A stretch of 64,000 bases of DNA from Arthrobacter sp. SW1 (GTDB lineage: Bacteria; Actinomycetota; Actinomycetes; Actinomycetales; Micrococcaceae). Each line of letters starts with the position of its first letter. Position 1 is the first letter of the stretch. This document shows positions 26,060 to 34,132 of the stretch, piece after piece. Below the pieces are notes generated by a model that made no database searches, was not told the DNA's origin, and worked only from the letters and a program-made list of their open reading frames with translations. Location: assembly GCF_001766675.1 (NCBI RefSeq), contig NZ_MJLT01000002.1:1-64000 (forward strand), read 5' to 3'. The position numbers were made by a program, and so were the translations under genes.

Positions 26060-26399
26060 GTTCGGCCTCTGGCAGTTCCGGTACCCGGGCCGGCAGGAGT
26101 GTGGTGACCGGTTCGGGGTAGGCGCGAATGTTCAGGATCGTCGTGGCAGCGACTGCCGTGAGTGTTGCTTGTTCCCCGGCCGGCGCGAGCAGTACGGCTC
26201 CGGCGGTGAGGTCCTGGTCTTGGTAGCTGGTGGTGCCGGAGAGGATGATGGCCGCTTCGTGGACGCCTTGGGTTCCGAGATGGAGCTCCTGGCCGGGAGC
26301 GAGGGTGAAGTGTTCGACGGATTCAGTTTCGCTGTGCAGCATGCCTCGGCGGATCAGGCAGCTCCAGTAGTCGTCCGGGTCAACGGTGCTGATGATCAT
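26049..26399 (-). CDS. Small cupin-fold protein
   Basis: A 116-residue single-domain cupin: HSETESVEHFTLAPGQELHL and then HEAAIILSGTTSYQDQDLTAGAVLLAPAG. The first cupin motif keeps only some metal ligands, and the second lacks the usual His, so metal binding is doubtful. It lies three bases after the bicupin gene, to which it looks related in size and style, suggesting that the two form one functional unit or that one arose from the other. It may isomerise or epimerise an intermediate, or bind it for regulation. Confidence 0.75.
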   Translation of the reverse strand: MIISTVDPDDYWSCLIRRGMLHSETESVEHFTLAPGQELHLGTQGVHEAAIILSGTTSYQDQDLTAGAVLLAPAGEQATLTAVAATTILNIRAYPEPVTTLLPARVPELPEAERVI

Positions 26400-26401
26400 G
26401 G

Positions 26402-27118
26402 CTAGGCGATCTTCAGCTCGACGGTGAACAGTTCGCCGTCCGTTTCCGGCGTGAGTGTTGCAGAGGTTCCGGCTGGGACGAGGAATGACGCGGGCGCTTG
26501 GATGCGGGCGGTGGAACCGGGGAAGGACAGCTGGGCAGTGCCTTGGTTGAGGAATCCTGCGATTTCGGTGTTGTCCTGCCCGAATGTGAGGGTGTGGCCG
26601 GGCATGGTCGTGTGGCGTTCGACAGCGGTCAGGGGACCATCGAAGGTTCCTTGGGTGTCGATCCTAGCGGTGGTGTTGAGGTCGAAGATTTGTGCTGACA
26701 TGGGTGCAGTCTCCGTGTGGCTCGTGCCGTTCAGGGCGTTCTGGGTGCGGGGTGTGAGGGTTTCGATGACCCACCAGTTAAGGGTCGTGGCGCCGCTGTT
26801 GCGCAGCCCGTGGACGTTCCCGGGTGTGGTGAGTGCAAGAGTCCCGCGCCGGACAGGGTGCGGGGCGCCGTTGAGGAAGAACTCCCCGGTTCCGTCGAGG
26901 ATGAGATAGATCTCTTCGGTGCGGGTGTGGCGGTGTTCGCCGCTGACCGCGCCTGGTGGCAGGGTTGCCCATTCAACAGCTTCGGTTGGGGACGCGAGCT
27001 CCCGGCGGGTGTAGAACGCTTTCCAACCGGTTTGTCCTTCGGCGCCATGTACTCCGAGCACCGTTGCATGTCCGGCCGGGGTGCGCGGGCGGGGCGGGAC
27101 CTGGGGCAGGACGCTCAT
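26402..27118 (-). CDS. Two-domain cupin protein
   Basis: A 238-residue bicupin. The N-terminal cupin is complete: PPGAVSGEHRHTRTEEIYLILDGTGEF gives the G(X)5HXH(X)3-4E(X)6G motif with His63, His65 and Glu69, and NVHGLRNSG gives the second-motif His. The C-terminal cupin (LTAVERHTTMPGHTLTFGQDNTEI) is degenerate. It begins four bases inside the cyclase gene (ATGA type overlap), so the two are made together. Such proteins act as metal-dependent isomerases, epimerases or dioxygenases; here the likely substrate is a cyclitol intermediate. Confidence 0.82.
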   Translation of the reverse strand: MSVLPQVPPRPRTPAGHATVLGVHGAEGQTGWKAFYTRRELASPTEAVEWATLPPGAVSGEHRHTRTEEIYLILDGTGEFFLNGAPHPVRRGTLALTTPGNVHGLRNSGATTLNWWVIETLTPRTQNALNGTSHTETAPMSAQIFDLNTTARIDTQGTFDGPLTAVERHTTMPGHTLTFGQDNTEIAGFLNQGTAQLSFPGSTARIQAPASFLVPAGTSATLTPETDGELFTVELKIA

Positions 27119-28290
27119 ACGACAGCACCTTCAAGCCGTGCGTTGTCTGCAACCCGCGCAGTGTTTCCGGAGCGCGCGGCGGAGGCGAGGATCTCCAAGG
27201 CGGAGGTGATGTCCGCAGGGCCGAGGTCGTTGACGAACACGGCAGATCCGATGCCGACCGGCAGGGGCAAGCGCTGCAGTCCGTTGCGGTGACGGGTGGT
27301 GTCGGCGAGACCGTCAAGGAGGTTCTCGGCTGTCATGGCCGGGTGCGTGACGGGAAGGCCAAGCTCGCCCATGACGGTGAAAATGCGCCGGGCTTGTTCG
27401 GTGGAGACGAGGCCGCGGTGGACGCTGATCGCTGTGGTGAGTGCCATGTCGAGGCAGACGGCTTCGCCGTGCAGGAGTTCGGGCAGGGCTTTCATTTCCA
27501 CGGTAGGTGAGAAACTGTGGCCGTAGTCGACGAGACGTTCGAGTGTTTGTTCCCAGAGGTTGGGTTCGAGTTCTTCGAGCATCCCGGCGATGGCCCGGTC
27601 AATGATGGCCTGTTCTGCCTCGTTGTGGTCCTGGAAGCGGCCTCCCAGGGCGGTGGCGCCGTGCTCTTCAAGGAGGGTAAAGAGTTCACGGTCTTTGATG
27701 AGCGCGATCTTGAGGATTTCGGCGAGCCCGTTGGAGACGTGGCGGGCACCGAGGCTGGCCAGGAACGAGGTATCCAGGAGACTGCGTGAGGCGGCGAAGT
27801 AGGTGCCGATCTTGTTCTTTCCGGTCTGGAAGTTCACTCCGGTCTTCACACCGACGCTGGCGTCGACAATACCGATGAGGGTCGTGGGTACCCGGACGAA
27901 GGGGGTGTTGCGCCGGTAGATGCTGCAGGCAAAGCCGACGATATCGGTCAGGACGCCGCCTCCGATCGCGATGACGGGTTCGCGGCGGCGGTCCAGTTTG
28001 AATGATTCGATGGCTTCGAGGACGGCTTCGACGGCGGTCCAGCGTTTATTGCTCTCTCCGTGCGGCAGGACGAGGATCCGGTGCTCGCTCAGGTTGGCCG
28101 AGGCGTAGGCACGGATCTTGTCGCCGTAGAGCGCGTCCACGGTGGTGTCGGTGACAATGAGGCGGCGGGAGCCGTACTCGCCGTCGATGAGAGCCGGGTT
28201 GGCCGGGTTCAGGATGTCGAAGCTTGTTTCGACGCGGTATCGGACATCCTGCTGTGCAGAGACGGTCCAGGAGCGGTTGGTCGTAGTCAT
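27115..28290 (-). CDS. Sedoheptulose 7-phosphate cyclase (2-epi-5-epi-valiolone synthase family)
   Basis: A 391-residue member of the 3-dehydroquinate synthase superfamily. NAD-binding GGGVLTDIVGF, VPTTLIGIVDASVGVKTGVNF, NGLAEILKIALI and LLHGEAVCLDMAL are all in place. In the region where true dehydroquinate synthases have GHTFGHAIE it reads YGHSFSPTVEM, the form seen in sugar 7-phosphate cyclases, and the neighbours are not shikimate genes. These enzymes turn sedoheptulose 7-phosphate into C7 cyclitols (2-epi-5-epi-valiolone, 2-epi-valiolone or desmethyl-4-deoxygadusol), the entry step to acarbose-, validamycin- and gadusol-type products. Which isomer is made cannot be read by eye. It is the core gene of this operon. 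Confidence 0.87.
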   Translation of the reverse strand: MTTTNRSWTVSAQQDVRYRVETSFDILNPANPALIDGEYGSRRLIVTDTTVDALYGDKIRAYASANLSEHRILVLPHGESNKRWTAVEAVLEAIESFKLDRRREPVIAIGGGVLTDIVGFACSIYRRNTPFVRVPTTLIGIVDASVGVKTGVNFQTGKNKIGTYFAASRSLLDTSFLASLGARHVSNGLAEILKIALIKDRELFTLLEEHGATALGGRFQDHNEAEQAIIDRAIAGMLEELEPNLWEQTLERLVDYGHSFSPTVEMKALPELLHGEAVCLDMALTTAISVHRGLVSTEQARRIFTVMGELGLPVTHPAMTAENLLDGLADTTRHRNGLQRLPLPVGIGSAVFVNDLGPADITSALEILASAARSGNTARVADNARLEGAVV

Positions 28291-28291
28291 G

Positions 28292-29464
28292 TCAGGCCTC
28301 TCGAGTAGTGATGGAACGTCGGGTAGTGAAAGGGTTCAGGGACCGCAGGGCGTTGTTGGCCGGCACTTCAACAGCCCGCCATAGCAACCAGGCGAAGGCC
28401 AGGCTGGCGGCGAATGCCGCCAAGCCCACCCCGACGGCAGCCGGGCCCGGCAGGGCGCCGGGCCCGATCAAGCTGCGCGTAGCGCCAAGGACGATGTCGT
28501 GCACCATGTAGAAAGCGAAGGAAAGCTCGCCCAGCCGCACTGCGAGCGGCGAACTGAGGGCCTTCGGCGGGGCCGGGTCCTGTGCGGCAGCGATGACCAG
28601 GACGGTCACCGGCAGCACATAAGCGGCATCCATCTGCCAGGGCAGCGGAAGGAACAGGCTCAGCCCGTACCCGGCTGCGGCGAACACCGCCGCAATACCC
28701 AGCGGGATCCGGGGGAGCTGCCGTTCAGCGACAGCACGGGCGGCGAGCATCCCGACAACGAATTCGAGGAACCGTACCGGGGGAAGGGCGTAAACGGCCC
28801 AGATCTGCGGGATCGACGCCCCGTGAAGAGGGGACTGCGCATGGTTGGGACCGAAAACCGCGCCTGCGGGCAACATCCCGGCAAGCAGGGGAGCGGCGGT
28901 GATCAGCACGATCAGGCCTGCCGCGGCAGGCAGGAGGTTCCGGCCGGGTATCCGCCTGACCAACGGGAGCACGAAGGGGAACGCCAGGTAGAAGAACAGC
29001 TCGGCCGAGAGCGACCAGCTGGGGTGGTTGATGCTGAAGAACGCCGTATCGGCAGGCACCCAGGCATGCAGGAGGAAGAAATTGGCTGCGGCCTCGCCGA
29101 CCGTGGCCGCGCCCAGACCGGCGATCCCGAGCGCGATGACAAAGGTCACCACGTGGTTGGGGACGATCTTGGCCAGCCGACGCCAGATGAACCGACCCGG
29201 AGTGTCCCCCGCCCTGACGGACCACGTCAGCACGAATCCGGAGAGGACGAAGAAGAACGTGACACCGAACCAGCCACCGTTCTTCAACAGGAACCGCAGC
29301 GGTTCCACCGCGGCTGCATCATCGGCGAAGAAGCGGTTAAGGCTGAGATGGAAGGCAAAGACCAGCAGCGCAGCGTGGAAACGAAGCCCGGTCAGGGCAT
29401 CGAGCCGGGCAACCCCCGGGGTCACCAGGGCAGTGGTTTCAGGCAAGAGGGATGCTTTGGGCAT
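28292..29464 (-). CDS. Acyltransferase 3 family membrane protein
   Basis: A 390-residue OafA/YrhL-type integral membrane O-acyltransferase. It opens with LDALTGLRFHAALLVFAFHL, the family signature carrying the catalytic His of the RxxxxxxHxxxH-like region, and has NGGWFGVTFFFVLSGFVLTW and SWSLSAELFFYLAFPFVLPL. About ten membrane helices are evident. ATG at 29464 is chosen for GGGAG eight bases upstream; the frame opens at 29488. It overlaps the end of the FAD oxidase gene by 26 bases and stops one base before the cyclase start. It would acylate the cyclitol product or a glycoside of it at the membrane. Confidence 0.85.
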   Translation of the reverse strand: MPKASLLPETTALVTPGVARLDALTGLRFHAALLVFAFHLSLNRFFADDAAAVEPLRFLLKNGGWFGVTFFFVLSGFVLTWSVRAGDTPGRFIWRRLAKIVPNHVVTFVIALGIAGLGAATVGEAAANFFLLHAWVPADTAFFSINHPSWSLSAELFFYLAFPFVLPLVRRIPGRNLLPAAAGLIVLITAAPLLAGMLPAGAVFGPNHAQSPLHGASIPQIWAVYALPPVRFLEFVVGMLAARAVAERQLPRIPLGIAAVFAAAGYGLSLFLPLPWQMDAAYVLPVTVLVIAAAQDPAPPKALSSPLAVRLGELSFAFYMVHDIVLGATRSLIGPGALPGPAAVGVGLAAFAASLAFAWLLWRAVEVPANNALRSLNPFTTRRSITTREA

Positions 29465-31049
29465 GGGAGAACACTCCCTTCGGGTCATAGGTATTCCGGG
29501 CCCGTTTCAGGCGCGGCAAGTTGGATTTGTAGTAGAGCTCGAAGGAACTCTGACCGGAGCTGTTCCAGGCCCGGTCGTTGAGATCGACGTCGGCGTAGTT
29601 GACAAACGCGCCGTCAGCGTCCGCGTTCGGCAGCGGTACCCCGCCGGTAGAGGCGAACATGTTCCTGTACGTCGCCCGTGTCCAGGCCACGTTCGCGTCG
29701 TCATCCTCGGGGTTATCCCAGATGGAAACGACCTGGAACTTGATGATGGAGTCACGCTGCGGCACGGCAGTCGCCGCCGGGGCGACGGCGTTTACAGCTC
29801 CGCCGTAAGAGGCGATCATCAGCAGCGCAGTCGGGTTGGAAATCGACGGGTCGTTCAGGCCCCGGTAGGCAGCAGCGATGGCTTCGGGCGTGTAGCTGCG
29901 GCGCAGGTACGCGGACTTTCCTTTGAAGCGGCGGGTGGAATCCGGGCCGGTGAAACCGCTCCACTGGGTGGCCTGCAGCCACGGCACGAGCCTGTACTGA
30001 AGGACCTTTGGTGCGGGGATGCCGTCGGCGACGGCAGCCAGGTAGCGCTCCAGGATCCCGCTGGCGTCAGGGGCGCCGGCATCGACGATCGTGTCCATCG
30101 TGATCGAGCCGTTGGAGCGGTGCCAGGTTTTCAACTGGGCGAACAGCGTCGCTTCCGGGCTCCCTGGGGCGGAATGGGTTTCGTGCCAGCGGCCATGGTT
30201 GTCTAGCAGCCGGGTGAACGCTGCCTCATCAATGCTGTCCCAGTCCCAGGCGACCGTACTGAGCCAGACATGTCGGGGCGGGGCAGGCAACGCCTTCTCC
30301 GGACGGTCACCGCTGGCAGCAGGGGAGCGCAGCCAGTACCGGGTCGCGATACCGAAGTTGCCGCCGCCTCCTCCGGTGTAAGCCCACCAGAGATCGTGGT
30401 GCGGGTCGCGGGGATCGCGTGTTCCACGGCTGATGGCCACGGTCCCGTCTGTTCGGACGTGGACGGCTTCGACAGCCAGGAGGTGATCTACGACGAGACC
30501 GTCGCGCCGGTTCATGCTGCCGTAGCCGCCGCCGGCGATGTGCCCGCCCGCGGCCACGGTCGGGCAGTTCCCGGCCGGCGCGTAAACGCCCCACTGCTTG
30601 TACAGAAGCTGGTACACCAGCCCAAGCTGTGCGCCCGCACCGATTTCGAAGGCCTTCATTTCCGGGTCCCACCGGACCTGATCCATGGCCGAGGTGTCGA
30701 TCACTGCCTGGACGTCGCCGTTGGCGACAAAGTTCTCGTAGCAGTGCCCGCCGCTACGGGCCGAAGGCCGAAGCCCCAGTGCCAGGACGGTGCGCAGTTC
30801 TTCGGCTACTTCGGCTGAGGTCCGCGGGAACGCGATCCGCTGGGCAGCGCCCTTCCAACGCAGGTTCGTGCCCTGCAGCAGGTCCTCGTACTGTTCTGAC
30901 CCGGGAGTGATCACCCGATACGGGGTACGGGCCACCGTCGTACTCGGTGCTGCCTGGGCGGAAGGTGACTGGCTCAGGGCGAATACGCCGGCGAGGGCGC
31001 CGCCCGCGCCGAGGAAGGCCCTCCGGGAAGCAGTGGTGGTGGTACTCAT
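29439..31049 (-). CDS. Tat-exported FAD-linked oxidase of the berberine-bridge family
   Basis: A 536-residue oxidase of the FAD_binding_4/BBE class. The N-terminus has a twin-arginine signal (SRRAFLGAGGALAGVFALS) ending at AQAAP, so it folds in the cytoplasm and acts outside. The FAD domain has RSGGHCYENF, whose His can carry FAD, and GNCPTVAAGGHIAGGGYG, whose Cys is placed to form a second covalent bond. The C-terminus has the BBE-like YADVDLNDRAWNSSG and YYKSNLPRLKRARNTYDPKGVF. Relatives oxidise carbohydrates or secondary metabolites, with oxygen as acceptor. An extracytoplasmic final oxidation of the exported cyclitol or sugar conjugate is the simplest reading. Confidence 0.87.
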   Translation of the reverse strand: MSTTTTASRRAFLGAGGALAGVFALSQSPSAQAAPSTTVARTPYRVITPGSEQYEDLLQGTNLRWKGAAQRIAFPRTSAEVAEELRTVLALGLRPSARSGGHCYENFVANGDVQAVIDTSAMDQVRWDPEMKAFEIGAGAQLGLVYQLLYKQWGVYAPAGNCPTVAAGGHIAGGGYGSMNRRDGLVVDHLLAVEAVHVRTDGTVAISRGTRDPRDPHHDLWWAYTGGGGGNFGIATRYWLRSPAASGDRPEKALPAPPRHVWLSTVAWDWDSIDEAAFTRLLDNHGRWHETHSAPGSPEATLFAQLKTWHRSNGSITMDTIVDAGAPDASGILERYLAAVADGIPAPKVLQYRLVPWLQATQWSGFTGPDSTRRFKGKSAYLRRSYTPEAIAAAYRGLNDPSISNPTALLMIASYGGAVNAVAPAATAVPQRDSIIKFQVVSIWDNPEDDDANVAWTRATYRNMFASTGGVPLPNADADGAFVNYADVDLNDRAWNSSGQSSFELYYKSNLPRLKRARNTYDPKGVFSHAQSIPLA

Positions 31050-31960
31050 GCCAGCACCCCCGCCGCGATCGGCCTGCGACGCGTCTCAGCTTCTGCTTCG
31101 TAGGGAAGCATCCCGTCAGGCATATTGATCAGTTCCAGCTGAAGCCCAAAAGGCGAATCGAGGTACACCCAGCGATCACCCGCAATCGGGCCTTCCGTGA
31201 TGGTTTCCGCATCCCCCCGCGCCGCATACCCGCCGGCGAGGCGCAACGCGTCGATGGAAGCATCGACGTCATCGGCGTGGAACGCCACATGATGACCGCC
31301 CACGTCACTGTTCGCCGGGCGGGGCGAAGGCGAATGCCCGTGAAGGACCGCCAACTGGGCCCCATGAGCTCCCGTCAGCAAGACCCCGGAGGCCCCGAAC
31401 GCAGTCACCTCTCCCGCCTGGTGCAGACCGAAAGTGCCTTGCAGCTCGGAGACTGCACCCTGGTAGTCGTAGCGGTTCAGGCACACGGCACCAATGAGGC
31501 GTCCGGCGTCTTCGTCACCGGAGGTGCTGCGCTGGATAGCAAGCTGGATACCGGAAGGCAGAGCGATCTCGTAACCGAAGACGGGTTCCTCGACCGGGCG
31601 GACGACGGCGTTCTCGGTAAAGAGGCGGGAGACAATCCGTTCAGGCCTTGGGGTGCGCAACAGCAGGAAGAACGTCCCCGCCTCACCTGCCGTTGCAGTC
31701 CACGACCGCCGATCGGCGCCGGCGTACTCGAAGAGCTCAAGGTTGGTTCCCAGTGCGTTCATCGCAGCGACCCGCAAAATGCAGGAACCGCGGGAACCCA
31801 ACTTGCGCGCCATCCAGCCCGGTTCCGGATCTTGGATGGGTCCTTCGATGTAGCAGAGGCCGGCGCCGAGCGCGTTCCTTAAATCATGGATCGCTTCCTC
31901 AAGCGATCGCACAGTCAGACCAACATGGTCAATGCCGCGTACGCGGGCACGGTTCATCAT
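31046..31960 (-). CDS. Two-module VOC protein, possible cyclitol epimerase
   Basis: A 304-residue vicinal oxygen chelate protein. The first module is IDHVGLTVRSLEEAIHDLRN to NALGTNLELFEY and the second GAVCLNRYDYQGAVSELQGT to DSPFGLQLELI, with His and Glu residues at metal-ligand positions (DHVGL, LELFE, GGHHVAF, LQLELI). In known C7-cyclitol pathways the 2-epi-5-epi-valiolone epimerases of the ValD/CetB kind belong to this superfamily and are encoded next to the cyclase, so that role is proposed here by context. It overlaps the FAD oxidase gene by four bases. The second Met, three bases in, is the better-spaced start from the GGGGGA ribosome site. Confidence 0.8.
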   Translation of the reverse strand: MMNRARVRGIDHVGLTVRSLEEAIHDLRNALGAGLCYIEGPIQDPEPGWMARKLGSRGSCILRVAAMNALGTNLELFEYAGADRRSWTATAGEAGTFFLLLRTPRPERIVSRLFTENAVVRPVEEPVFGYEIALPSGIQLAIQRSTSGDEDAGRLIGAVCLNRYDYQGAVSELQGTFGLHQAGEVTAFGASGVLLTGAHGAQLAVLHGHSPSPRPANSDVGGHHVAFHADDVDASIDALRLAGGYAARGDAETITEGPIAGDRWVYLDSPFGLQLELINMPDGMLPYEAEAETRRRPIAAGVLA

Positions 31961-32035
31961 TCCCCCTATGTCTGATGCGGTGGCTGCCGACGAAGGGCCG
32001 GCGCCTGGAGATGCGGTACGGGTGTGGTTGATCGG

Positions 32036-32809
32036 TTAGAGGTTGGTTCCGCCGGTGGCGTCGATGGTCTGGCCGGTGACCCAACGGCCGCCGTCGGAGG
32101 CGAGGAACGCGACGATGCTCGCGATGTCATCCGGCTGTCCGACCCTGCCCAGCGCCGTGCTGGCAGCGACACCCTCGATGGCCTCCTGGTTGTCACGCAG
32201 CCAGGACGCGTTGATATCGGTATCCACCACTCCCGGGGCAACAGCGTTGACGGTGATACCGCGCGGACCGAGGTGCTTGGCCAAAGTAAGGGTGAAGGCG
32301 TCAATGGCGCCCTTTGTCAGGGCGTAGCCGATGATTTCCGGGAAGGCGATCCGGGTCACGCCTGAGGAGATGTTCACGATCCGGCCACCGTCGGAAAGAC
32401 GGGGCAGCGCTTCCTTGGCGATGAAGTAGGGAGCGTTGACGTTCACCGCCTGCTGGGTCAGGAAGTCCTCGCGGCTGAACTCCTCAATCGCTCCACGCAA
32501 AGTGACGCCGGCGTTATTGACCAGCACCTGCAACGGCTGGCCGATCACCCCGGCACCCGCAGCGGCCTTGTCGAAAGAAGCCCAGAAATCTTCGGCAGCC
32601 GTATCGGCAGCAAGATCGGCGCGGAAAGAAAACGCGGTGCCACCGGCCGCCTTGATCGCGGCGACCGTCTCGGCAGCCGCGTTCTCGTCGCGGCCGTAAT
32701 GCACACCCACAATGAACCCGTCAGCGGCAAGCCGGGACGAAATGGCGGCACCGATTCCACGGCTTCCACCCGTAACAACAGCAATCTGATCTTTGGTTGA
32801 TTCGCTCAT
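32036..32809 (-). CDS. Short-chain dehydrogenase/reductase
   Basis: A 257-residue classical SDR. TGGSRGIG near residues 14-21 binds the nucleotide, NNAG is near 93-96, and the active site has Ser in NISSGVT with YALTK (Tyr and Lys). The C-terminal half ends with the common GQTIDATGGTNL. A basic or small residue after the first glycine loop would favour NADPH but this is not decisive. It is the first gene of the eight-gene operon, 75 bases before the VOC gene, and lies back to back with the TetR gene, sharing a control region with it. A cyclitol ketone is its likely substrate. Confidence 0.88.
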   Translation of the reverse strand: MSESTKDQIAVVTGGSRGIGAAISSRLAADGFIVGVHYGRDENAAAETVAAIKAAGGTAFSFRADLAADTAAEDFWASFDKAAAGAGVIGQPLQVLVNNAGVTLRGAIEEFSREDFLTQQAVNVNAPYFIAKEALPRLSDGGRIVNISSGVTRIAFPEIIGYALTKGAIDAFTLTLAKHLGPRGITVNAVAPGVVDTDINASWLRDNQEAIEGVAASTALGRVGQPDDIASIVAFLASDGGRWVTGQTIDATGGTNL

Positions 32810-32829
32810 GGATGAGATACTTACATACG

Positions 32830-32845
32830 TGTAGCGATCACTACA
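32830..32845. promoter_or_regulatory. Probable TetR operator in the divergent SDR/tetR control region
   Basis: TGTAGCGATCACTACA is a 16-base inverted repeat with one imperfect pair, 20 bases before the SDR start and 126 bases before the TetR start. Size, symmetry and place fit an operator through which the divergent TetR protein represses the biosynthetic operon and perhaps itself. The sequence is seen; binding is inferred. Confidence 0.65.
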
Positions 32846-32970
32846 AGAAAGAAACCGCCGCCCCGTTTCGCTGCTTCACACAGCGTCAACAGAGCTGGCT
32901 AAGGGACACTGGTAAGACGAACCGGACGAAACAGGGGGCGTCTAAACGCGGCGGAAACGAAAGGACAACG

Positions 32971-33567
32971 GTGTCAGGAAAAGCAGGACAAGGGCGCAAA
33001 TTCGATCTCGACGAGGCCCTGGAAGCGGCAACCCTCGTCTTCTGGGACCACGGCTACGAAGGCACATCCCTGGCGGAACTCACCCAGGCCATGGGCATCA
33101 ACCCGCCCAGCCTCTACAAAGCCTTCGGCTCCAAAGAGGAACTCTTCTTCTCCGTCGTCGACCACTACAACGCCACCCACGGCAACTTCATGGCCATAGC
33201 CTTCGCCGAGGAAACCACCGGACTCACCCTCATGCGACGCCTGCTCCTCGAAGCCGCAGAGCACTACGCCTCCACAACCTACCCCGGCGGATGCCTGGTC
33301 ATCAGCGCCGCCGTGACCGTCACCGCCACCAACCGTCACGTCGCCAACCGCCTCGCCAAAATGCGCAACGACAACATCAACGCCATGGCCGAAGCACTCA
33401 CCCGCGACCGCGACGCTGGCCACATCCCGCCAGACACCGACACCAAAGCCATGGCAGCCTTCATCGGAGCAACGCTCCAAGGCATGAGCCAACAAGCCCG
33501 CGACGGCGCCACCCAAGACGATCTCAAACGCATCGCCCACTACGCCATCACGGCAATCGGCGCATAA
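32971..33567 (+). CDS. TetR/AcrR family transcriptional regulator
   Basis: A 198-residue one-component regulator. The N-terminal helix-turn-helix reads FDLDEALEAATLVFWDHGYE to MGINPPSLYKAFGSKEELFF, the form seen in the AcrR/Bm3R1-like group with PSLYKAFGSKE. The helical C-terminus is the ligand and dimer domain. GTG at 32971 is preceded by AAAGGA; the frame extends back to 32797 but that would overlap the SDR gene and the operator. It is divergent from the cyclitol operon and is the natural local repressor. Its terminator hairpin was split by the IS unit starting at 33602. Confidence 0.9.
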   Translation: MSGKAGQGRKFDLDEALEAATLVFWDHGYEGTSLAELTQAMGINPPSLYKAFGSKEELFFSVVDHYNATHGNFMAIAFAEETTGLTLMRRLLLEAAEHYASTTYPGGCLVISAAVTVTATNRHVANRLAKMRNDNINAMAEALTRDRDAGHIPPDTDTKAMAAFIGATLQGMSQQARDGATQDDLKRIAHYAITAIGA

Positions 33568-33578
33568 AAATGGCCGTC

Positions 33579-33601
33579 AACCAGTGGAGGGCCGGCACAT
33601 G
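33579..33601 (+). terminator. Left half of the tetR terminator, split by the IS unit
   Basis: 33579-33596 is the left arm of an 18-base-pair stem whose right arm is at 36588-36605. Removing 33602-36585 and one ATG copy restores a perfect hairpin with an ACAT loop, starting 12 bases after the TetR stop codon. The right arm is followed by TTCACTGTTCTTCC, a weak T-rich tail. Confidence 0.7.
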
Positions 33602-33624
33602 TGAACTGCACCCCAAAAGTTGGA
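33602..33624 (+). repeat. Left terminal inverted repeat of the IS unit
   Basis: 23 bases identical to the reverse complement of 36563-36585. The match stops at the next base (C on the left, G on the right). Confidence 0.9.
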
Positions 33625-33664
33625 CTTGAAAGTTGAGAGTCTGATTTCTTGGAGGGGTTGTTCA

Positions 33665-34130
33665 GTGCCGGTTCGTGGGGAGTATGGAGCCGAGACGCGC
33701 CGTGCCGCTGTTGAGTTGTTCGAGCAGGGGTACGGCGCGTGGGCGATTGCCGGGCGGTTGAACGTGCGGCGGAATACGGTTGTGAAGTGGCTTGGGCGCT
33801 ACCGTCGTCAGGGTGACGAGGGATTGGAGCGAGCGACGGTGCCGATGAAGTATTCCGTGCAGACGAAGATCGCTGCGGTGGAGGCGGTTCTGGCCGGAAC
33901 GGTCAAGCATCCGCAGTGACGCTTCCCTCGACCGGTGGGTTAGGGCCTATCGGGAGGACGGTCCTGCAGGGCTTGAGCCTCGAAAGCCTACGGGCCGGCC
34001 TCGAAAGCATGTCGTGTCGGCTGGTGAGGAATCTCTGGAAGAGAAGGTGCAGCGGCTTGAGATGGAAAATGCTGCACTAAAAAAATTGCAGGCTTTGGCG
34101 GCCCCAAGGCGAGCACGCGAATCAAGGTAA
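33665..34130 (+). pseudogene. IS3-type orfA, frameshifted
   Basis: GTG at 33665 follows GGAGGGG. The first part is an IS150-like double helix-turn-helix protein (TRRAAVELFEQGYGAWAIAG, RRNTVVKWLGRYRRQG, MKYSVQTKIAAVEAVLAG). It stops at 33919, and the reading resumes in another frame as DASLDRWVRAYREDGPAGLE, PRKPTGRPRKHVV and the coiled-coil end EEKVQRLEMENAALKKL, to a stop at about 34130. Compared with the expected layout, a short deletion near 33912 removed part of the second helix-turn-helix and shifted frame. The run of seven A at 34079-34085 is the usual programmed -1 frameshift site toward orfB. Confidence 0.8.
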
Positions 34131-34132
34131 GC

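Noticed and set aside
27115..28290. Calling the cyclase a housekeeping 3-dehydroquinate synthase
   Set aside because: The GHSFSPTVEM motif and the secondary-metabolism neighbours fit sugar 7-phosphate cyclases; no other shikimate gene is nearby.
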